From the NCBI GenBank assembly GCA_035454885.1, contig DATIGE010000038.1, positions 1 through 55,238 of the forward strand: a DNA stretch of 55,238 bases, read 5' to 3'. Of this stretch, positions 25,296 to 32,601 are shown one piece after another. Origin of the DNA: a bacterium. Its GTDB lineage: Bacteria; UBA10199; JACPAL01; GCA-016699445. A model generated the notes under the pieces. It was not told where the DNA came from, did not search any database, and saw nothing but the letters and a program-made list of their open reading frames with translations. Position 1 is the first letter of the stretch. The number at the start of each line of letters is the position of its first letter. The translations under genes and the position numbers were made by a program.

Positions 25296-26131
25296 GCGGC
25301 CTCCCCGAGTTTGCTGAGTTTGAAGAGTTGGAGATTGATGTGTCCGACGAAATTCTTTGGCCTTCCGTCCTCCTGTTCGAGGAGGGAATGCAGCTTCTTG
25401 CGGAATTTTTGGATCTCTTCCTTCGCTTTCTGAAATCCGTCCTCCGACATGACGACGGTCAAGGCGGAGAATTCCCGGTCGTGGACCTTTTCCCGCAGGA
25501 CCGTCCGCGCGGCGAGCTCGCTCATCTGGACGTGAAAGTTGGTGACCGAAAGCGACTTCACCTCGTCCGGCGTCGTCAGCATGAACTCCTTCCGCCGGAG
25601 ACCCTCCCGTGGGTCCTCTTCGATGAGGTCCAGGGCCGTGAGGTCGGCGATCGCTTTTTTAAGATCGCGAAGCCCGATCTCAGGATGGATGCGGGCCTGA
25701 ATCCATTCCAGTCCCTTGGGGCCGTCCGAAGGCACGCGGATCAATTCGAGAATGGCGACGTAATACCAGTGCGAAAACAGGGAGAACTGCGCGGCGGTAA
25801 CGGGCTTGGCGGCGAGGAAGCGCTTGTTCTGGGTCAGTTCGCGGAACCAGCGGTTCTTTTCCGCGCTGGTCGCGGCCTGGTTGAACTTGACGAGGCACTC
25901 GAAGTACCTCCGCTCTGGCTCGCTCAGGCGGAAGCCCTGGGCGATCATCCGGATGCCTTTGTCCGCGAGGTTCCTCTTCCCGTCTATGACGAGCTTGAGG
26001 AACCCGGACGACTTCACCCCCGCCAGCCGGTTGAATGAGCGGTAGGAGAAGAGCGGGTTCTTCCGTTTCATCTCCGCGAATCGGTCGCGCAGAAACGCCC
26101 GGTAGCCGGTGTAGTCGTAGATCGAGTTCAT
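25292..26131 (-). CDS. TIGR02147/DUF4423 family protein, module 1
   Basis: A 279-residue protein of TIGR02147 (Pfam DUF4423), a family expanded in Fibrobacter and found in Bdellovibrio-type genomes, thought to be regulatory. Signature regions seen: SIYDYTGYRAFLRDRF at the N-terminus, an HTH-like block (SYRSFNRLAGVKSSGFLKLV) and a middle FRLSEPERRYFECLVKFNQA. It is about 60% like the second copy at 34320 by eye. ATG 26131 is preferred because GAGG precedes it; ATG 26146 is possible. A palindrome lies 43 bp upstream (26175-26190), which is consistent with autoregulation. It is coupled to the lipoprotein gene. Confidence 0.85.
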   Translation of the reverse strand: MNSIYDYTGYRAFLRDRFAEMKRKNPLFSYRSFNRLAGVKSSGFLKLVIDGKRNLADKGIRMIAQGFRLSEPERRYFECLVKFNQAATSAEKNRWFRELTQNKRFLAAKPVTAAQFSLFSHWYYVAILELIRVPSDGPKGLEWIQARIHPEIGLRDLKKAIADLTALDLIEEDPREGLRRKEFMLTTPDEVKSLSVTNFHVQMSELAARTVLREKVHDREFSALTVVMSEDGFQKAKEEIQKFRKKLHSLLEQEDGRPKNFVGHINLQLFKLSKLGEAA

Positions 26132-26174
26132 CGCCTCGGTTCCCATGAAACGGAGCAGACGCCGCTTCAAGGAT

Positions 26175-26190
26175 GTTTTCGGCGGAGAAC
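26175..26190 (-). promoter_or_regulatory. Palindrome GTTCTC-CGCC-GAAAAC upstream of TIGR02147 gene 1
   Basis: One mismatch in the left arm. It sits close to the start codon, unlike the copies at 74-84 bp, and shares the CGCC/AGCC centre and an upstream GCAAC block with the site of the second TIGR02147 gene. This suggests an operator for autoregulation. Confidence 0.55.
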
Positions 26191-26332
26191 GAGAGAACGT
26201 TGCTTATCAAAATCAAAAATAGACTGTTTCAAATAATAAACATAAATATGAACTCGACCACTTATTTGATATTATTAAATTTTCATAAAATCTAGCCGAT
26301 GATCCCGTCTTGCTCCTCCTCGGTGCCGTGCT

Positions 26333-26348
26333 GTTTTCTCGGGAAAAC
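26333..26348 (+). promoter_or_regulatory. Palindrome GTTTTC-TCGG-GAAAAC
   Basis: Perfect six-base arms in the 500-bp stretch between the TIGR02147 gene and the next minus-strand gene. It lies 84 bp before a short ORF at 26433, matching the spacing seen at other members. Confidence 0.65.
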
Positions 26349-26432
26349 ATTTTGAATTCCCGTGATCCGAATTGGGGATGCTTTCTTATCCTCCGCTGCG
26401 AGACTTTCTCCGTCAGCACGCAGGGACGAGCC

Positions 26433-26558
26433 ATGGGCGACACCATCGTATCCGTCATCCCCGACGAAATCAGCGCCCTGCTACTCCTGGGGGGACGGCG
26501 AGCCTCCGCGGGACGAATTCCAATGCGAAGAGGACCGGGTGGCCAAGGCGTCGAGTAG
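26433..26558 (+). CDS. Possible 41-residue peptide or remnant of an accessory-type gene
   Basis: A short ORF, MGDTIVSVIPDEISALLLLG then a basic tail, placed 84 bp after a perfect palindrome, with AGGGA upstream of ATG. Its N-terminus looks like the beginnings of the neighbouring orphan proteins. The frame then stops, so it may be a decayed gene whose body has been lost, or a true small peptide. The rest of 26147-26631 holds only AT-rich promoter-like DNA and sequence in which I see nothing coding. Confidence 0.3.
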   Translation: MGDTIVSVIPDEISALLLLGGRRASAGRIPMRRGPGGQGVE

Positions 26559-26631
26559 GGTAGGGCGCCGAGGAAAGCGCGGGAACAAGACTGGGAACGA
26601 CGGGCATAGGACCTCCTTTGAAAATGACGGG

Positions 26632-27027
26632 CTATTTCGATTCCTTCAAGCGGGGTTGGAAAACTGGGCTTGCGATCTTGTGTCGGGCGTGCCGGGGGAG
26701 CTCCCAGGCGAGGCCCGCCGACGTGCAGACGGCAAAGACGGCGACGCCCGCACCCAGCAAGCCCGAAGCGCCCATGACCAGGTCCCAGAAGGCTAAGACC
26801 GCGAAAAAATTGGCGCCGATGCCCATGCCGGTCAACACGGGCGGGGGTGGCGGGCGAAGGATCTCCTTGCGGAGTATCAAGCTGTTCGCCGAGAAGGAAT
26901 TATCCGCCCGAACGAGGGCGGTCGAAATCGCGGTCCCGTCGGGGAGGCACGGGAGAGCCGTTTCCTGAGGCGGCGCGGCTTGCGGCAACAGGGGAATGCG
27001 CGGAAATGCCGGAGGAGGGATGACCAT
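26632..27027 (-). CDS. Small membrane protein, orphan
   Basis: A 131-residue protein with an N-terminus very rich in proline (MVIPPPAFPRIPLLPQ) and a paired hydrophobic stretch at about 68-105 (GANFFAVLAFWDLVMGAS, LLGAGVAVFAVCTSAGLA) that should form two membrane helices. The C-terminus is basic. It lies 34 bp after the gene at 27062 in the same direction, so both likely come from the palindrome promoter at 27697. Both have a soluble N-terminal part and two hydrophobic helices. Function unknown. Confidence 0.65.
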   Translation of the reverse strand: MVIPPPAFPRIPLLPQAAPPQETALPCLPDGTAISTALVRADNSFSANSLILRKEILRPPPPPVLTGMGIGANFFAVLAFWDLVMGASGLLGAGVAVFAVCTSAGLAWELPRHARHKIASPVFQPRLKESK

Positions 27028-27061
27028 GATTCCGTGGTTTTGAAAAGTTCAAGGGTGGCCG

Positions 27062-27622
27062 CTATCGTCTTCCAGGCGTACAGGTGTCCCTCGTATTTCT
27101 TCCGGGCCGCGCCGCTTCGGCTTCGGCAATCGCGAAACCACCGATCATTCCTCCGATCTCGTTCCTGATCTTGGCGAGGTCCCGGTCCGACCCTCGGAGG
27201 TCGCGTTCCCACTTCATGGAGGAGACCAGAGTTCCGTAGCGGCAAGGCAGCGTCAGAAGCGTGGCGAATATCAGGATGTCGATCACCCCGGCGGGTCCGA
27301 GGGCGGCGCCCAACGCCAAGCCGGACAGTTGAAGGACGTTCGGGACGCGCCTCTCCCACTCCCACTTTTGAACGGGCAGATCGACGCCGCGTTCCCGGGA
27401 AAGGACGGTGAGGCTTCTCACAGAGGAAAGATCCAGTCGTTCGCCTTCTTCCGAGGCGCCTCCCGCGAAAGAGTCCGGCTCGCGGCGGATCGAGCATAAC
27501 GACCCCGGGCCGGAAAGCGGAACACCGTCCAGCGCGGAATCGAAAGCGAAGCGCGGGGGAGCGGAGTCGAGCGGCGGCGGAAATGCTGGCGCGAGCAGTG
27601 GGGACGGGGACATGATGGTCAT
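27062..27622 (-). CDS. Orphan membrane-associated protein under the accessory palindrome
   Basis: A 186-residue protein with Pro-rich, uncharged N-terminus (MTIMSPSPLLAPAFPPPL), a polar region, and a hydrophobic pair at about 107-135 (VLQLSGLALGAALGPAG, VIDILIFATLLTLPC) followed by a charged helix (LRGSDRDLAKIRNEIGG). Two starts are possible, 27622 and 27613; the second would place the palindrome 83 bp upstream, in line with others. It leads a two-gene unit with 26632. No family is recognised. Confidence 0.65.
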   Translation of the reverse strand: MTIMSPSPLLAPAFPPPLDSAPPRFAFDSALDGVPLSGPGSLCSIRREPDSFAGGASEEGERLDLSSVRSLTVLSRERGVDLPVQKWEWERRVPNVLQLSGLALGAALGPAGVIDILIFATLLTLPCRYGTLVSSMKWERDLRGSDRDLAKIRNEIGGMIGGFAIAEAEAARPGRNTRDTCTPGRR

Positions 27623-27696
27623 AATAATCTCTGTCGTTTCTTATCGCCGCGAAGGAACGATAGGTGCGGGGGGAAGACACCGGTGGGGCGGAAATC

Positions 27697-27712
27697 ATTT
27701 TCTTTTGAAAAG
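27697..27712 (-). promoter_or_regulatory. Palindrome TTTTC-TTTT-GAAAA
   Basis: Exact five-base arms, 74 bp before the start at 27622. Positions 27691-27711 are identical, base for base, to 32211-32231. Confidence 0.7.
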
Positions 27713-27718
27713 GAGACT

Positions 27719-27994
27719 TTAGGGGAGATTCCGGTAGACGTCCTTCCGATGTCCGATCTTGATGACGAGGATCAGGAGGACGGCGCCGCGCACTTCGTAG
27801 ACGATCCGGTAGTCTCCCACGCGCACCCGGTAGAGGGACTCCGCGCCTTTCAGTTTTTTGAATCTCAATAGTTCTGAAAAGGGATTGGTGGAGAGGAGTT
27901 GAAGGGCCTCGAGGACGCGGGGCTGGATTTTCGCGGGGAGCCCGTCGAACTCCTTCCTCGCGCTCTTGACGAACTCGATGCGGTAGGACGGCAT
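27719..27994 (-). CDS. RelE/ParE-superfamily toxin
   Basis: A 91-residue toxin of the RelE/StbE type. The diagnostic blocks are present: YRIEFVKSARKEFDGLP at the N-terminus, then YRVRVGDYRIVYEV and a C-terminal ILVIKIGHRKDVYRN. RelE members cleave mRNA at the ribosome; ParE relatives attack gyrase, and this sequence, with its RxGDYR and HR-x-DVY residues, looks more RelE-like. It overlaps the antitoxin by one base (TGATG), so translation is coupled. The pair lies between palindrome-controlled orphan genes and the kinase operon, perhaps stabilising this region. Confidence 0.9.
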   Translation of the reverse strand: MPSYRIEFVKSARKEFDGLPAKIQPRVLEALQLLSTNPFSELLRFKKLKGAESLYRVRVGDYRIVYEVRGAVLLILVIKIGHRKDVYRNLP

Positions 27995-28221
27995 CAGGAC
28001 TTGCGGCTCTTCCTTCGGGCGGAGAGGATGTCCTCCAGCGGGACCGTCTCCTCGGACTTCCGCTGGCGGTAGGCCTCAAGATCCATTTCATCCTCGATCT
28101 GCTCGATCAGCGCCTGCTCGACCAAGTGGCGGAGCTTAAGCCCCCTCCGCCGGCAGAACTCCACCGCGGCCTTCTTGACCTGGGCGTCGATATCCGTGGA
28201 GAGGGTGACGGTTTCGCCCAT
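27994..28221 (-). CDS. Antitoxin of the RelE-type pair
   Basis: A 75-residue partner of the toxin. The N-terminal half looks like a ribbon-helix-helix DNA-binding unit (TVTLSTDIDAQVKKAAVEF, then KLRHLVEQALIEQIED), while the charged C-terminal tail (EETVPLEDILSARRK) would wrap the toxin. ATG 28221 gives the RHH at the right place; a TTG at 28236 could extend it by five residues. Neither has a strong ribosome site. As in other pairs, autoregulation of the operon is expected but not visible. Confidence 0.83.
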   Translation of the reverse strand: MGETVTLSTDIDAQVKKAAVEFCRRRGLKLRHLVEQALIEQIEDEMDLEAYRQRKSEETVPLEDILSARRKSRKS

Positions 28222-28258
28222 GACTTTATAATCCAAGATTTACCAAGGAAAAACAAGT

Positions 28259-29557
28259 CTATTCCCGGTTCCTGACCAGTTTTCGGATCCAACCCGCCAA
28301 CAGAAGCAGGACGAAGACGAGAATCGAGTGCGATGCTTCGGGGCGTCGGGGTTTCAGGGCGTCCCATGCGACGATGACCTTGTCGGGGGCCGGAGGCGAA
28401 TGCCGGGCAATTTCCCCGGAGGCGGCTCTTGGCGTCCAGTTGGGCGGCGGCGGGGCGTCTTGCGTTTTGACCGTGCGGTCGGCGTCGGGATTCGCGATGG
28501 CTTGGGGGATCGCCTCGACGGAGCGCAGCTGAATGACGGGTACCGCCTTCGGATGAAACCCGGCCATCCCCGGCGCTTGATGCCGGATCGTCTCGGCTTC
28601 CGCGAGGGGTATGGGGCCGGTGATCCTCACCGTCTCCGCGTCCGAAATGGGACTCGCCGGAACCGGCGGACTGGCCGGATTCAGAATATCATTCACATGT
28701 TTTCGAATCTCGTCCGGCCTGGGCCTCTCCTTCGGTTTCTTGGCCAGCATTTTCAGGACCAGGTCCTGCAGGACGGGAGACCGGCATTCGGTCATCGGCC
28801 TCGGAATGCCGTGAAAGTGCCAGGCGACGAAATCCTCCGGCTCGCTCAAATGGTCCGGGAAGGGATAACGTCCCTCGATCATCAGGTAGGTCATGACGCC
28901 CAAGGCGTAGACGTCCGACGCGAGTCCCGGCCTGCCCAAACATTGCTCCGGCGCGATATAACGGAACGTCCCGACGGCGATTCCGGCCTCGGTCAGTTTT
29001 TTTCTCGGGCCGATTCCCTTTTCGTCCGCGTCAAAGGCGCGGGCGATGCCGAAATCCATGACCTTCAGCCTCCAGGGATCTTCGCCGCGGATAAAGATGT
29101 TTTCCGGCTTGATGTCGCGATGCACCAAAGCGCGCGATTGCGCATAGACCAAGGCGCCGCAGATTTGAGACACGATCGCGGCGGTTTCCTCGGCCGCGAG
29201 CCGGCCGTAGGGCCGGCCGCCCAAGACCTCGTCCAAGGTCCTCCCCGTGAGCAGTTCCATGACGATGAAGGGGCCGAATCTTACGTCGCAGCCGTGATCC
29301 AGGGTCCGGACGATGTGGGGGTGGTCGAGGCCTTCTGCGACTGCGATCTCCCTTTCGAAACGCGCGGCCATCTTTTCGGAGCGGTCGATCAAGAGCTTGA
29401 TGGCCACGGGCGGATGGTCCGCCGCCAGGCGATGGCCGCGGTAGACGGCGCCCATGCCGCCCTCGGCGATCCTGGTAATGCCTTGATAGCGATGTCCGGA
29501 ATGAGCGGGTCCGAGGACGAAGGGAAAGGCCGGCAACATGACTGAGGTGATGGGCAT
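28259..29557 (-). CDS. Tail-anchored Ser/Thr protein kinase (PknB-type)
   Basis: A 432-residue Hanks-type kinase. It has the glycine loop IAEGGMGAVYRG, the lysine in VAIKLL, the catalytic loop LVHRDIKPENIF, DFG in VMDFGIARAF, and APE in YIAPEQC; all key residues are intact. The regulatory region from about 290 is Pro-rich and the chain ends in a hydrophobic helix (SILVFVLLLLAGWIRKLV) that would anchor it in the inner membrane. There are no PASTA repeats. The short leader MPITSVMLPAFPFVL is of the cluster style. It is the last gene of the operon 32133-28259, six bases after the FGE-fold gene, so it probably acts with those products. Confidence 0.93.
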   Translation of the reverse strand: MPITSVMLPAFPFVLGPAHSGHRYQGITRIAEGGMGAVYRGHRLAADHPPVAIKLLIDRSEKMAARFEREIAVAEGLDHPHIVRTLDHGCDVRFGPFIVMELLTGRTLDEVLGGRPYGRLAAEETAAIVSQICGALVYAQSRALVHRDIKPENIFIRGEDPWRLKVMDFGIARAFDADEKGIGPRKKLTEAGIAVGTFRYIAPEQCLGRPGLASDVYALGVMTYLMIEGRYPFPDHLSEPEDFVAWHFHGIPRPMTECRSPVLQDLVLKMLAKKPKERPRPDEIRKHVNDILNPASPPVPASPISDAETVRITGPIPLAEAETIRHQAPGMAGFHPKAVPVIQLRSVEAIPQAIANPDADRTVKTQDAPPPPNWTPRAASGEIARHSPPAPDKVIVAWDALKPRRPEASHSILVFVLLLLAGWIRKLVRNRE

Positions 29558-29563
29558 AGTGAT

Positions 29564-30196
29564 TCAGCGGGCGCAGCGGAAGGCGTAGGCGGCCGGCTCG
29601 TCGCCTTTGAAGGCCTCGAATGTATGATAGCCCCCGTAAACGAGACCCCCTTCGACCCACTGCGGGAGGTGGGCGACGGAGCGGGCGCCCGCAGGACCCA
29701 CGTAGGCGAGACAACCGAGCGTGAGCTGCGATCCTAAGCACGGCGACTCCCGCGTCCCCCAGGGCGTGACGCGCCCGTCGGTGCCCCGGGCGATGCGCTC
29801 GAACTCATCGGGCGTCGGCAGGCGTTTGCCGAGCTTCGCGCAATAAGCTTGGGCCTTCTCATAGGTGACGATGGCCAGTCCCTCGATATACCGGTTGGCC
29901 TCCGGATCGGCGAATTGGGGGGGCAATAGGCGGTCCGGCATCCCATACTCGCCGCGCGTGACGAGATTGCGGTCGATGTAAAACGCGTCGAGGGCGATGG
30001 AAGAGCGGCGGTCGCGAAAGGACCGGTCGCAACCGGGCTCGACCTTGGCCGTGTTGCAGTCCGCTCCTGCGATGAATGTACCGGCCGGCACAAAAACTTC
30101 GCGCAATTCCGATGCCGGCGCCGCCGGTCCGCCGCAGCCGAATTCGGCGGCGAGACCCGTCAAGAAGGCCGATGAGGCGAACGTGGCGAGTCTCAT
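29564..30196 (-). CDS. Exported FGE-sulfatase-fold (SUMF1-like) protein
   Basis: A 210-residue protein of the formylglycine-generating-enzyme fold: EVFVPAGTFIAGADC, FYIDRNLVTRGEYG, AQAYCAKLGKRLPTPDEFE and ARGTDGRVTPWGT are typical blocks. An N-terminal signal (MRLATFASSAFLTGLAAEF, then GCGG) may be a lipobox, but the -3 residue is unusual. The paired catalytic cysteines of true FGE enzymes are not evident, so this is more likely a binding domain of the kind often found beside Hanks kinases. ATG 30196 overlaps the preceding stop by four bases. Confidence 0.82.
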   Translation of the reverse strand: MRLATFASSAFLTGLAAEFGCGGPAAPASELREVFVPAGTFIAGADCNTAKVEPGCDRSFRDRRSSIALDAFYIDRNLVTRGEYGMPDRLLPPQFADPEANRYIEGLAIVTYEKAQAYCAKLGKRLPTPDEFERIARGTDGRVTPWGTRESPCLGSQLTLGCLAYVGPAGARSVAHLPQWVEGGLVYGGYHTFEAFKGDEPAAYAFRCAR

Positions 30197-32133
30197 GGTT
30201 CGCCCCACTTCCTCGGTAGGTGGTCGGTCTTCACTTGCAACCCCAATTCGCCGAGCACTGTGGTCCTCAATAATCGCTCCCGCAGCGCGATCGCCCCCAA
30301 TCTCTGCCTTTCGGGAGATGGCCGTCCGGTATAGCCGCCCATTCGCGAGAGCCAGTCGGACTCCCGGCCCGCCGGCGCCGTGTCGTCCTCGAAGACGACG
30401 TCGTCCCCGTCGAAGACGACGACGGCCTTGAGGACGGCCAGACGCGGGTCTTTAAAATGCACGCGGAGGATGACGCCCTTTTGCAGAAGCCGGCCGAGTT
30501 CGGTCGTGCTCAAACTCTCGGCCGTCGCGGGCGTGACGCCGTTCATCCTCGCGCGGGTGATCTTGGCGGACTCCAGCGGGTTGAAGGAGTCGAGGGTGAT
30601 TTCCAGATCGAGGAGGCCATCGTAACGGGGCAAAGGGTCGTGCTCCCTCGGCAGGTTCAAGGCGCTTCGGAGATCGACTTCGCCCGAGGCGAGCGAGCCC
30701 AGATCGGTTTGGGCGAGGAAGCGCATCCAAGCGAAGCGCGACGCGTCCGCCTGTTCCTGAACGGCCGTAGCGGAGGTGGTCCGGAGCGTTTCGGCGATCG
30801 CGTTCATGGCGTCGGCGGCCTCCTCCGGGTGCTCGCTTCGGAGCAATGGCCGGAGCGCAATCAGGGCGCGGACCAGCGCCTCGCGCCGTTCGTCACGCGA
30901 GTTGACCAAGGCATTCTGTTGGAGGGCGAAGAAACGAATGCGCGGCTGGTCGGCGTCCTCCGTGCCGGGCCGTGTGGGTCCTTGAAACAGCGCGTCCCGA
31001 ACCGAATGACCCGCGCTTCGGATGCCGCCTTTGATCATGTCGCCCACAAGCGCCCCCACAGCCGTTGTTTTTTCGTTCCGGCTGAGAAGCAGTTTGGCCA
31101 CTTGGGCCGCCTGTCCGGACAGCCCGTAGGTCGCCATGTCCAGGGCGTACATCGCGAGGTCGAAGAGTAGGGTCGAACTCGCATTCGGAAGCTTTTTTCG
31201 GAACGCCTCGGCTTCCTCCGCCGCCACGCCGATACCGATCTCGCGCCGCTCATTGAAATATTCGAGGGCGTTCTTCGCTCGCAGGAAGGCGTTGTCGAGT
31301 TTGTTCAAGGCGTTCTGCGGGTACGGCCTGGCGATCTCTTGATCGGCGTCGATCCGTGCGAGGACCTCGGTGGCCCGCGCGGCATCGGCCTTTTTCGTTT
31401 TGGCTTCCTCTTCTTCCTTCAAGCGCCTGGCCGCGACGACGGAGGGAGGGTCCTCGCCGTGGACGTAGGCCGCTCCCCGGATCGGGATTTCGACCGTCTT
31501 GTGCGCCCAGCCCGTGTAGGGCTCCCACGTCGCATTGACGGTCAGTTTCGCGTTCAACGGCCCGCTTTTGGCCGGTTGGTAGACGAGGGGAATCGGGATG
31601 CCGGGGTCTTCGCGGCTCGGCCGCAGGCGATTGGAACTCCTATGGCCCAACTGAATTTCATGACTGCCCGCGAGCAGCGCATCGACATAGGCGCTGCCGG
31701 TTCCGTGAAGATTGTAGACGTGAACGTTATGACGGTTAACCTCGCCGACGGGAATTTCACCGAAATCGACTTCGGAAGGCGCGGCCAGGCGGACGTCTTC
31801 GACCGCCGGAGCCGCGGCCGCCTGAGAATTCTGCCGAGCGCCGGTTTCGAGATGCAGGCCGAAGGGGTCGTCATGCGCAGCGGTGGTTTGCGCAGGGGAT
31901 GCCGGTTCGGTCAGGTAGTTGCCGCTCGGGACCTCGCCGGATCCGGGGATGCGCGAGGTCAGCGTGACCTTTCCGGGGGCGATCCGCCGTTCGCTTTGTC
32001 TCTCGCTCGGCGTTCCGCTTCCGGCCAATTCGGATCTGTAGTCCTTGACGCACAACGCGTTCCCGTCCGGAGGAGGAAGGGGATCGAAGGCCTGAGTGAA
32101 AACGCGCGATAGAGGAAAGTTCGATAAAATCAT
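30193..32133 (-). CDS. Large orphan protein with ASH/MSP-like Ig domain
   Basis: A 646-residue protein. Residues about 115-225 resemble an ASPM-SPD2-Hydin or MSP-type Ig domain (PSEVDFGEIPVGEVNRHNVH, then a second strand set), followed by a charged helix (ARRLKEEEEAKTKKADAAR) that may form a coiled coil, a helical body and a beta-rich C-terminus. The start is uncertain: ATG 32133 (MILSNFPLSRVF) fits the family style and places the palindrome 83 bp upstream, while ATG 32169 is 12 codons longer. First gene of the FGE-fold/kinase operon, overlapping the next gene by four bases; possibly a kinase substrate. Confidence 0.75.
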   Translation of the reverse strand: MILSNFPLSRVFTQAFDPLPPPDGNALCVKDYRSELAGSGTPSERQSERRIAPGKVTLTSRIPGSGEVPSGNYLTEPASPAQTTAAHDDPFGLHLETGARQNSQAAAAPAVEDVRLAAPSEVDFGEIPVGEVNRHNVHVYNLHGTGSAYVDALLAGSHEIQLGHRSSNRLRPSREDPGIPIPLVYQPAKSGPLNAKLTVNATWEPYTGWAHKTVEIPIRGAAYVHGEDPPSVVAARRLKEEEEAKTKKADAARATEVLARIDADQEIARPYPQNALNKLDNAFLRAKNALEYFNERREIGIGVAAEEAEAFRKKLPNASSTLLFDLAMYALDMATYGLSGQAAQVAKLLLSRNEKTTAVGALVGDMIKGGIRSAGHSVRDALFQGPTRPGTEDADQPRIRFFALQQNALVNSRDERREALVRALIALRPLLRSEHPEEAADAMNAIAETLRTTSATAVQEQADASRFAWMRFLAQTDLGSLASGEVDLRSALNLPREHDPLPRYDGLLDLEITLDSFNPLESAKITRARMNGVTPATAESLSTTELGRLLQKGVILRVHFKDPRLAVLKAVVVFDGDDVVFEDDTAPAGRESDWLSRMGGYTGRPSPERQRLGAIALRERLLRTTVLGELGLQVKTDHLPRKWGEP

Positions 32134-32216
32134 GGGATGGTTTTTTGTCCTTTGCCGCATCCATCGCATGATCCGCGCGGGAGGTTGCAGGAATGTGAAG
32201 GACGGCGGGAGAAATC

Positions 32217-32232
32217 ATTTTCTTTTGAAAAT
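32217..32232 (-). promoter_or_regulatory. Palindrome ATTTTC-TTTT-GAAAAT
   Basis: Exact arms, 83 bp before the preferred start 32133 and 54 bp before the divergent gene at 32287. Shares 21 identical bases with the site at 27691-27711. Confidence 0.7.
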
Positions 32233-32286
32233 GCTTTATGAGCGAACCCATTCATTCTAAAAGATCAATCTTCTAGGAGGTCCCTC

Positions 32287-32592
32287 ATGAAAAAAGGACT
32301 CTTGCTGCTCGCGATCGTTCTCTTTCTGGGGGGCGGCGTCTGCGTCGCCTACGCCCTGGACCGATTCTCGTCCGCGGCCGATTACCGGCGGATGGTCGAC
32401 CGGTCGATGGCCTCGATGCAGGACACGAACGACATGAAGGCCCTCGAGGACATCAAGTTCCGGATGGACTTGGACCTCGACATGCTGAGCAACGCCAAGC
32501 AATCGGGGATGATGGGGGCGGGAGGAGCGATAGTCCTCCTGGCCGGGAGCGTCGTCCTTTTCCTGAAAAGCCGTCGCCCGAAGACGGCGTGA
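32287..32592 (+). CDS. Small two-helix membrane protein
   Basis: A 101-residue protein with an N-terminal hydrophobic helix (KKGLLLLAIVLFLGGGVC) and a C-terminal one (GGAIVLLAGSVVLFLK) flanking a charged, probably periplasmic helix rich in Met and Asp (MVDRSMASMQDTNDMKALED). TAGGAGG precedes the ATG at good spacing. It diverges from the Ig-like gene at 32133 and shares the palindrome region. It is not a recognised family. The ends (two lysines after Met; KSRRPK) indicate both termini in the cytoplasm. Confidence 0.72.
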   Translation: MKKGLLLLAIVLFLGGGVCVAYALDRFSSAADYRRMVDRSMASMQDTNDMKALEDIKFRMDLDLDMLSNAKQSGMMGAGGAIVLLAGSVVLFLKSRRPKTA

Positions 32593-32601
32593 GACCGAGA
32601 C

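Noticed and set aside
28328-29545. Plus-strand ORF opposite the Ser/Thr kinase
   Set aside because: Shadow of the kinase, whose catalytic motifs are all intact.
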